From NCBI GenBank assembly GCA_017517665.1, contig JAFWYP010000030.1, forward strand, positions 1 to 58,441: a stretch of 58,441 nt of DNA, given 5' to 3'. The position numbers and the translations under genes were made by a program. This stretch comes from Clostridia bacterium (GTDB taxonomy: Bacteria; Bacillota; Clostridia; Oscillospirales; Acutalibacteraceae). Below, piece by piece: positions 53,482 through 58,441 of this stretch. Position 1 is the first letter of the stretch. The number at the start of each line of letters is the position of its first letter. The notes beneath the pieces were generated by a model. The model worked only from the letters and a program-made list of their open reading frames with translations, made no database searches and had not been told where the DNA came from.

Positions 53482-53504
53482 TGAATTTAATTTGAGGTGA
53501 ACTT

Positions 53505-54584
53505 ATGAAAATTTATTTTAGCGAAAACTTGAAAAGACTGAGAACTCAAAAAGGATTAACGCAGGAAAAACTCGCAAATTTTATCGGTGTTTCTTATCAG
53601 ACAATCAGCAAATGGGAGAATAGTGATACATACCCCGATATAACCACCTTACCTGCGATAGCAAAGTTTTTTAATGTAAGTGTTGATGAATTGCTCGGTG
53701 TAAATCAAGCGGAAAACGAAGCCGAAATTGCTGAACAAATCGAAGTATACGATAATTTGACCGATAAAAAGTTGATGTGGGATTTAATCAGCACTCTGAA
53801 AGAAAAATTCCCCAATGATTTCCGTGTTTTAATCAGATACATCGCATATCTTTCACGCTATTCTGACGATAAAAGCAAAAGATTATCCGAAGTTTTGGCA
53901 ATATATGAAAATATTCAGCATAACTGCACCGATGACCAAATACGAATCATGTCAAAAAGAGCATTGATTGAGTTGTATCACTCACTTTCAAAGAAAGAGG
54001 GCAACGAAATATCATTTGATGACTGTGAAAAAATTATATTGCAAATGCCCCGTATGCGTGACAGCAAAGAAACCTTTTCTTTCTTTTATCCGCAAACTCA
54101 TCCTGAGCGTGAAGAAAATATCAGAAAAACCATTGAGGAAGAAATTCTTTTACTACACACTCACTTGGAAAGCTATTACTTTTTCAATGATAGTTTTGAT
54201 ACCGATTTCAAAATGGAAATGTGTAAAAAAGAAATTGATTTTCTGAATTTCATTTATGATGACGGCAATTACGGAAAACTGTGGCAAGTAATGATACACA
54301 ATTACGGTCATATTGCAATCAGATTTTCACAAAAAGGTGATGTTAAGTCGGCGCTTGTAAATCTGAAAAAGTCAGCAGAGCTTGCTGTTGAATTTGACAA
54401 TATGGACAGAATCAGCACAATGCACTCAAAACTTTTTGAAGGGAAACAATTTGACAAACATACTCTCGGAAGCACATATTGTGCAAAGAAAACCGTAAAG
54501 AAACGTATGATTGAAAAATATCCTTTATCCGATGAGTTAAAGAGTACGGAAGAATTCAATTCAATTATATCAATGTTAGAGTAA
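53505..54584 (+). CDS. XRE-family regulator with large helical C-terminal domain
   Basis: 359 residues. HTH_3 domain at 1-70 (LRTQKGLTQEKLANFIGVSYQTISKWENSD ends near 37), then about 290 residues of helix without catalytic motifs, including a TPR-like segment (ALVNLKKSAELAVEFDN) near the C terminus. This layout is common in Firmicute regulators that sense a ligand or peptide through the helical part. It is divergent from the XRE-recombinase pair. The ribosome site is GAGGTGA. Confidence 0.88.
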   Translation: MKIYFSENLKRLRTQKGLTQEKLANFIGVSYQTISKWENSDTYPDITTLPAIAKFFNVSVDELLGVNQAENEAEIAEQIEVYDNLTDKKLMWDLISTLKEKFPNDFRVLIRYIAYLSRYSDDKSKRLSEVLAIYENIQHNCTDDQIRIMSKRALIELYHSLSKKEGNEISFDDCEKIILQMPRMRDSKETFSFFYPQTHPEREENIRKTIEEEILLLHTHLESYYFFNDSFDTDFKMEMCKKEIDFLNFIYDDGNYGKLWQVMIHNYGHIAIRFSQKGDVKSALVNLKKSAELAVEFDNMDRISTMHSKLFEGKQFDKHTLGSTYCAKKTVKKRMIEKYPLSDELKSTEEFNSIISMLE

Positions 54585-54681
54585 TAAGGCGGTTCTGTTC
54601 AAGAAAACATTTTTGTTTGCAGATATAATTGCGTTGTAGAAATCGATTTTTACAATCAATCTGAACACAGGAGAATATATT

Positions 54682-55863
54682 ATGGAGAACACAGAACTCA
54701 TATTCAAAGCTGTTGAATTTGCAAAACAAAATGCATCCGACAACGAAATATCCGTTGAAGACGTTGCCGCAAACGCAGGCTTTTCCATTGATTATTTCAA
54801 TCGCATATTTCTTACTCACACGGGATTTACCGTGACAGCGTATATGAATTATGTCCGTTTAAAAAATGCAACAAAATTGCTTCGTACCACAGACAAATCC
54901 GTTTTGGAAATTGCTCTTGAAATCGGTTATGATTCTCACGAAGGTTTCACAAAAGCATTCAAGAAAAAATACGGAGTTACTCCGAGCGAATACCGTTCCA
55001 AAACGAAAAATCAGATAATGTATCTCGGAGAGATAACAGACAAAACTGTTGCTGCCCGTTTCATTCACAGTAACCCCGATTTTCAACTTGTTGATTCCGA
55101 CATCGCTATTGATTATCTTCTTGAAAAAGATGCAAAGCGATATGGTTACTTTTGCACAACAATAAAATATTGCTGTCTTGAAATCGCCGCACCGAACGGA
55201 GATTTTGAAAACGGTTTTATCGGAATCGGTGACAACGGAAACGGTAAAAGTTATATTAAAATTATGACGGATGATTTTAAACTTTTATCGGAATGGATAA
55301 AACGATTCCCTCAAAGAAAAGCATTTTATTCAACAAAAGATGAAACAGAAATTTATGAAATTCTGAAGTCTTACGGAGTTGAAGAAAAACTGAAAGTTAC
55401 ACCGCAAGCGTTATATTTTGGCGAACCGATTGAAGCAAAACTGCCCGACGGAATTGTTATCCGTTTGCTGAATCCTTCCGATAAAAAAACAATTCTCAAA
55501 TGGGCAAACGGAAAGAAAGACGGTTATATAAATCATCTGCTCAATGATAAAGATTATCTTGATGAAAACAATCTTGAATACGGGGTTTTTGAAAACGGAG
55601 AATTGATTGCCGTTGCCGGATGCGGCATTGATGAAGTTCACGGAATGCGGCTCAACAACTGCTGTGCAATCCGTTTTGCCGATGGCAAAGAAAGCGATAA
55701 TTTGTATCGCACAATATTCGCTTTTGTTACCAACGATATATTGAACAATGGTGCGTTGCCCTTTGATGATATTCAACACGGCGATTATGCACGAACTCAC
55801 GGCAACTTTACTTCTGTTGATTACGGATATGAAATTGTAAACAGAAGATATGACATAATTTAA
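54682..55863 (+). CDS. AraC-type HTH fused to a GNAT-like domain
   Basis: 393 residues. N-terminal AraC DNA-binding region with two HTHs (ISVEDVAANAGFSIDYFNRIF and the second ALEIGYDSHEGFTKAFKKKYG ending about 107). A linker follows, then a C-terminal acetyltransferase-like region (IVIRLLNPSDKKTILKWANG, GVFENGELIAVAGCGIDEVH, FVTNDILNNGALPF) resembling the FR47/GNAT fold. AraC plus GNAT fusions occur in Firmicutes but the ligand or acetyl target is unknown. It has its own ribosome site 12 nt upstream and a terminator downstream. It lies within the mobile region. Confidence 0.85.
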   Translation: MENTELIFKAVEFAKQNASDNEISVEDVAANAGFSIDYFNRIFLTHTGFTVTAYMNYVRLKNATKLLRTTDKSVLEIALEIGYDSHEGFTKAFKKKYGVTPSEYRSKTKNQIMYLGEITDKTVAARFIHSNPDFQLVDSDIAIDYLLEKDAKRYGYFCTTIKYCCLEIAAPNGDFENGFIGIGDNGNGKSYIKIMTDDFKLLSEWIKRFPQRKAFYSTKDETEIYEILKSYGVEEKLKVTPQALYFGEPIEAKLPDGIVIRLLNPSDKKTILKWANGKKDGYINHLLNDKDYLDENNLEYGVFENGELIAVAGCGIDEVHGMRLNNCCAIRFADGKESDNLYRTIFAFVTNDILNNGALPFDDIQHGDYARTHGNFTSVDYGYEIVNRRYDII

Positions 55864-55877
55864 TTTCAGAAACAGTT

Positions 55878-55916
55878 TCAGCCTGCGGATTTTTACAATT
55901 CTGCAGGCTGATTTTT
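55878..55916 (+). terminator. Intrinsic terminator of the AraC-GNAT gene
   Basis: 12-bp stem with one mismatch (TCAGCCTGCGGA with TCTGCAGGCTGA, 55878-55889 and 55900-55911) and ATTTTTAT. Confidence 0.85.
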
Positions 55917-55944
55917 ATATAAATCTTTATTGATAAACACCTTG

Positions 55945-56222
55945 TTTTACTGCTTGCTCACTCTTTGGCAAGCAGTGCAAACCTACGCAGGATTTACATT
56001 TTCGCTTGCCAATTTGCTCATGTTTGTAACTTGGCAAGCAAGGCAAATGTGGATACAACCTTGCCAAAAGTTGCTTTCAAATCGTTCCTGTTTCACCTGT
56101 TCACATTCTTTGCAAGCAGGGCAAGTGTGTATACACTCTCGCAAATCACGCTTGCAAATTCGTTTCCGTTTTCACCGTTCACTATCTTTGCAAGCAGGGC
56201 GAGTGGGTATATTTACACTCTT
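55945..56222. repeat. Degenerate 78-bp tandem repeats next to the TnpX-like gene
   Basis: The motif GCAAGC starts at 55968, 56034, 56112 and 56190, giving spacings of 66, 78 and 78. Each copy carries GCAAGCAGGGCAAGTG and, about 35 nt on, a complementary GCTTGC arm; copy 3 contains the perfect palindrome GTGTATACAC. The units run roughly 55945-56010, 56011-56088, 56089-56166 and 56167-56222. The two open frames on the + strand (55930-56238 and 55965-56258) simply repeat with the 26-codon period, so I treat this as non-coding. The rest of the 403-bp gap 55864-56266 shows nothing more. Confidence 0.7.
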
Positions 56223-56266
56223 AAGGAACCATTGGTGAATTTTTGTTGTTTTTCTTGAAATATTGG

Positions 56267-57928
56267 TTATGAAGCCAAGTCAAGACCATGGCAAAGAACC
56301 GCATATTTTGCTTTAATCAGCGGTATTTCGAGGGAGAATGATGCAGGAATATCAATCTCATCGACGAAGTTGAAGAAAATGTATACTCTCTGATATCTCT
56401 TTCCGTTTATCTTTTCCGCTTCGAACACAACGATTTTCTTTATGAAATCGTTGATTATCTTCGGCGTAAGTTCGGGGATATCAACATATTTCTCAACCAA
56501 ACTTAGGAATGAATCAATATTGCTGATTACAGCTTCGGCTTTCTCAATCTGTGACTGCATTGCCGAAAACTCTTTTTCCAGTTTCTTCTGTTCTTCCTCG
56601 TAATTTTTTGCAAATTTCTCGTATCTTTCCTTACTCATTATGCCGAATGCCATATCCTCATACAGTTTTTGCATCAGAAAGTCGATTTCGTTAATTCTTT
56701 TCCGTGTCTGCTCGAGTTTCTTTTTCTCGGCACTTATGCTTTTGCCTTTTTCAAGCTCTTTTTGAGCAATCCATTCTTCACGGAATCCTTCGACATCTTC
56801 TCTGATGTATGCAAGCACTTCTCTCAGATGTTTATGCACAAGCTCTTTGATTACAATTTCACGAATAAAGTGGCAACTGCAAGAACCTCTTCCGCTTCTG
56901 TACTCGGAACAGATATATCTGCCTTGGTCTTCGTCATATCTACGTGCTGTCATAAAGTTCAGCTTGTGACCGCAATCACCGCAGAATAGCAAACCTGCAA
57001 ATAAACTCTGTCTGCCCGTACTTGTCTGCCTTCTTCTGTGCTGACGAAGTTCCTGCGCTCTGTCCCATTGATCCTGAGTTACAATCGGTTCCTGAGCATC
57101 AGGGATGATAACCATATCCTCGGCATCGTTTTTGTATCGTTTTTTAAGTTTGTATGATTTGGAATAGGTTTTGAAATTGCAGATACAACCCGTATATTCC
57201 TGCCTTGAAATGATATTTCTGATTGTTTCAGTACACCACAGATACGGATTCTCGGGTTCGGGTGTTCCTTTTCGTCTCGCATACAATGCTTTAGGAATTG
57301 GTACACAGTCGTTTTGCAGAATTCTTGCAATCTGCTCAATGCCTTTTCCGTCAAGAACCAAATCAAAAATTCTTTTTACAACGGGAGCAGCTTCTTCGTC
57401 GAGCAACCATACTCCTTTTTCATCAGGGTCATCAATGTAACCGTAGGGAGCATTTGAAATGTGCTTGCCACTATTTGATTTGTGCTTGTATGCCGCACGG
57501 ATTTTTCGACTCGTATCTTTCGCATAGAAATCGTTGAACAGATTTCGGAACGGAGTAAAATCATCTTCGCCTTTTGCACTGTCAACACCGTCATTCACTG
57601 CGATGAAACGGATATTCTTGCTCGGGAAATACAACTCTGTGTATTGACCTACCTGAAGATAATCTCTGCCGAATCGGCTCATATCTTTAACAATGAACGT
57701 GCCGACAAGTCCTTGCTCAATCATCTCAAAAGCCTGCTGTATTGCAGGTCTGTTGAAATTAGTTCCGGTATAACCGTCATCGGCAAGGATTTTTGTGTTA
57801 GTAAATCCGTGATCGGCTGCATACTTGGTAAGGAATTCTCTTTGATTATGTATTGAATTTGATTCGCCATCCAAAGAATCCTCTGAACTGAGGCGGCAAT
57901 AAAGGATGGTAATTTTTTGCTGACTCAT
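56267..57928 (-). CDS. Large serine recombinase, TnpX-like (Tn4451 type)
   Basis: 553 residues from the ATG at 57928, which has AAGGAGG 8 nt upstream. N-terminal resolvase with catalytic S14 in ILYCRLSSEDS and VKDMSRFGRDYL; recombinase domain with APYGYIDDPDEKG; a Cys-rich zinc region (CGDCGHK ... CSCH); and a long coiled-coil with a C-terminal domain of the kind seen in TnpX-like clostridial recombinases. It is paired with a TnpW-like protein, as in Tn4451/Tn5397 elements. A second in-frame start, the GTG at 58012 with GAGGAGG, would add 28 residues and overlap the upstream stop. Confidence 0.9.
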   Translation of the reverse strand: MSQQKITILYCRLSSEDSLDGESNSIHNQREFLTKYAADHGFTNTKILADDGYTGTNFNRPAIQQAFEMIEQGLVGTFIVKDMSRFGRDYLQVGQYTELYFPSKNIRFIAVNDGVDSAKGEDDFTPFRNLFNDFYAKDTSRKIRAAYKHKSNSGKHISNAPYGYIDDPDEKGVWLLDEEAAPVVKRIFDLVLDGKGIEQIARILQNDCVPIPKALYARRKGTPEPENPYLWCTETIRNIISRQEYTGCICNFKTYSKSYKLKKRYKNDAEDMVIIPDAQEPIVTQDQWDRAQELRQHRRRQTSTGRQSLFAGLLFCGDCGHKLNFMTARRYDEDQGRYICSEYRSGRGSCSCHFIREIVIKELVHKHLREVLAYIREDVEGFREEWIAQKELEKGKSISAEKKKLEQTRKRINEIDFLMQKLYEDMAFGIMSKERYEKFAKNYEEEQKKLEKEFSAMQSQIEKAEAVISNIDSFLSLVEKYVDIPELTPKIINDFIKKIVVFEAEKINGKRYQRVYIFFNFVDEIDIPASFSLEIPLIKAKYAVLCHGLDLAS

Positions 57929-58008
57929 TGTGTTGTCCTCCTTTTCGGGTGAGTCAGCTGACGTTTTTATTGTGTCCGTTTCGATTATATCATAAAGATG
58001 TTCGTTTG

Positions 58009-58278
58009 TCACCCGGAAACCTCCTCATTATCATCAAAAATCATTCTCTTAACTTTATCGAGAATTTTTTCTGTGCCTGAAAATTTGGTTGTCACGATAT
58101 ATGTGGTGTGACCGATTTTGTGCTGTGAAACCCTTCGCATGATTTTACTGATGTTTGACCAATAAATCTCACATTCCTCAATGAAAGATTCGGGCGGCTC
58201 AAAAATCGGTTCGTAGAGTTCGCATAAATCGTAAGGATCATAATTAAATTCGATGGGCTCGTAAATGTTTTCTGTCAT
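58009..58278 (-). CDS. TnpW-like transposon-encoded protein
   Basis: 89 residues. The C-terminal half (IGHTTYIVTTKFSGTEK and ILDKVKRMI) matches the TnpW pattern seen in Tn4451-type clostridial elements, where its role is unclear. The N-terminal half is acidic and aromatic (NYDPYDLCELYEPIFEPPES), a longer front than usual. The ATG at 58278 has AAAGGAAG 6 nt upstream; a longer frame reaching 58419 lacks a site. It directly precedes the recombinase gene, whose GTG start overlaps this stop (GTGA). Confidence 0.8.
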   Translation of the reverse strand: MTENIYEPIEFNYDPYDLCELYEPIFEPPESFIEECEIYWSNISKIMRRVSQHKIGHTTYIVTTKFSGTEKILDKVKRMIFDDNEEVSG

Positions 58279-58294
58279 AAGAATCTTCCTTTCA

Positions 58295-58441
58295 TTATTC
58301 AATATTTTGATTTTGTGCTTTGGTATTTTGTCTTTCATTTTGAGGTTGGTTTTGTTCTGATGCTTTGACATTTGCCATAACAACCGAAATGATATATTTT
58401 GCTCGTTTGAGTTCTTCAAGGCTGCCGTAATTGCTTTCGAT
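58295..58441 (-). CDS. 3' end of a gene in the mobile element, cut by the window edge
   Basis: 48 codons open from the window edge to TAA at 58295. The visible text includes YGSLEELKRAKYIISVVMAN, then a Gln/Asn-rich tail. It lies 16 nt upstream of the TnpW-like start, so it is probably in the same operon. The rest of the protein is outside the window and I cannot name it. Confidence 0.5.
   Translation of the reverse strand: MESNYGSLEELKRAKYIISVVMANVKASEQNQPQNERQNTKAQNQNIE

Noticed and set aside
55930-56258. Two + strand open frames (102 and 97 codons) in the repeat array
   Set aside because: Both repeat with the 78-bp DNA period and have no ribosome site, so the DNA repeat explains them.

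Overview
The window looks like a chromosomal segment of an uncultured, moderately low-GC Firmicute of class Clostridia, probably an Oscillospirales-like gut anaerobe. Support comes from the [FeFe]-hydrogenase maturases hydE/hydG/hydF, a T-box in front of pheST, the queA-tgt-yajC-TIGR04086 gene order, strong AGGAGG-type ribosome sites, sigma-A promoters with 17-18 nt spacing, two old-yellow-enzyme/2-enoate-reductase-like flavoenzymes, host-glycan and plant-glycan hydrolases, and a Tn4451-type recombinase with a TnpW-like partner. No rRNA, tRNA or CRISPR array was seen. Assignments come from reading motifs; no database search was possible.

Layout. 1-7.1 kb: 3' part of an SGNH hydrolase gene, a flavin oxidoreductase, ireB with a small unknown partner, and pheST behind a T-box. 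7.2-13.7 kb: ligA, a Nudix gene and hydF-hydG-hydE-regulator, read right to left from a consensus promoter through a leader that can fold as an attenuator. 13.8-18.7 kb: an MFS transporter, a small lipoprotein, a TIGR04086 membrane protein, yajC, tgt and queA. 18.8-24.6 kb (+ strand): asd-dapA-dapB-ACT protein (lysine/diaminopimelate branch), then an orphan CofE-like ligase and a GMP synthetase lacking its glutaminase domain. 24.7-28.1 kb: an accessory run of a frameshifted transglutaminase-like gene, two methyltransferases, an unknown protein and a HAD hydrolase. 28.1-31.2 kb: an ECF sigma operon with a tiny membrane protein, an acyl-CoA ligase and a PlsC-like acyltransferase. 31.4-43.9 kb: an enoate-reductase-like enzyme and a carbohydrate region (SGNH esterase, hexapeptide acetyltransferase, GH110-like beta-helix protein, ZIP and DMT transporters, GH16, GH36, araA, PnuC-like transporter). 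44-50.9 kb: a secreted ceramidase-like enzyme, a GPH symporter, an Eis-like acetyltransferase and a 27-codon ORF, convergent with a secreted LCAT-like lipase. 51.3-58.4 kb: mobile DNA with two large serine recombinases, two XRE regulators, an AraC-GNAT fusion, degenerate 78-bp repeats, a TnpW-like protein and a gene fragment at the edge.

How the genes fit together. Housekeeping blocks (translation, lysine and queuosine synthesis, protein export, DNA ligation) alternate with scavenging modules. The glycan genes would release galactose and glucans and isomerise arabinose; the ceramidase/lipase locus suggests attack on host or dietary lipids outside the cell. The points that most deserve a second look are the hydrogenase-maturation leader RNA, the ceramidase-symporter-acetyltransferase-peptide operon with its structured leader, the 78-bp repeats beside the TnpX-like gene, and three places where one base change seems to have broken or altered a reading frame or a signal peptide.
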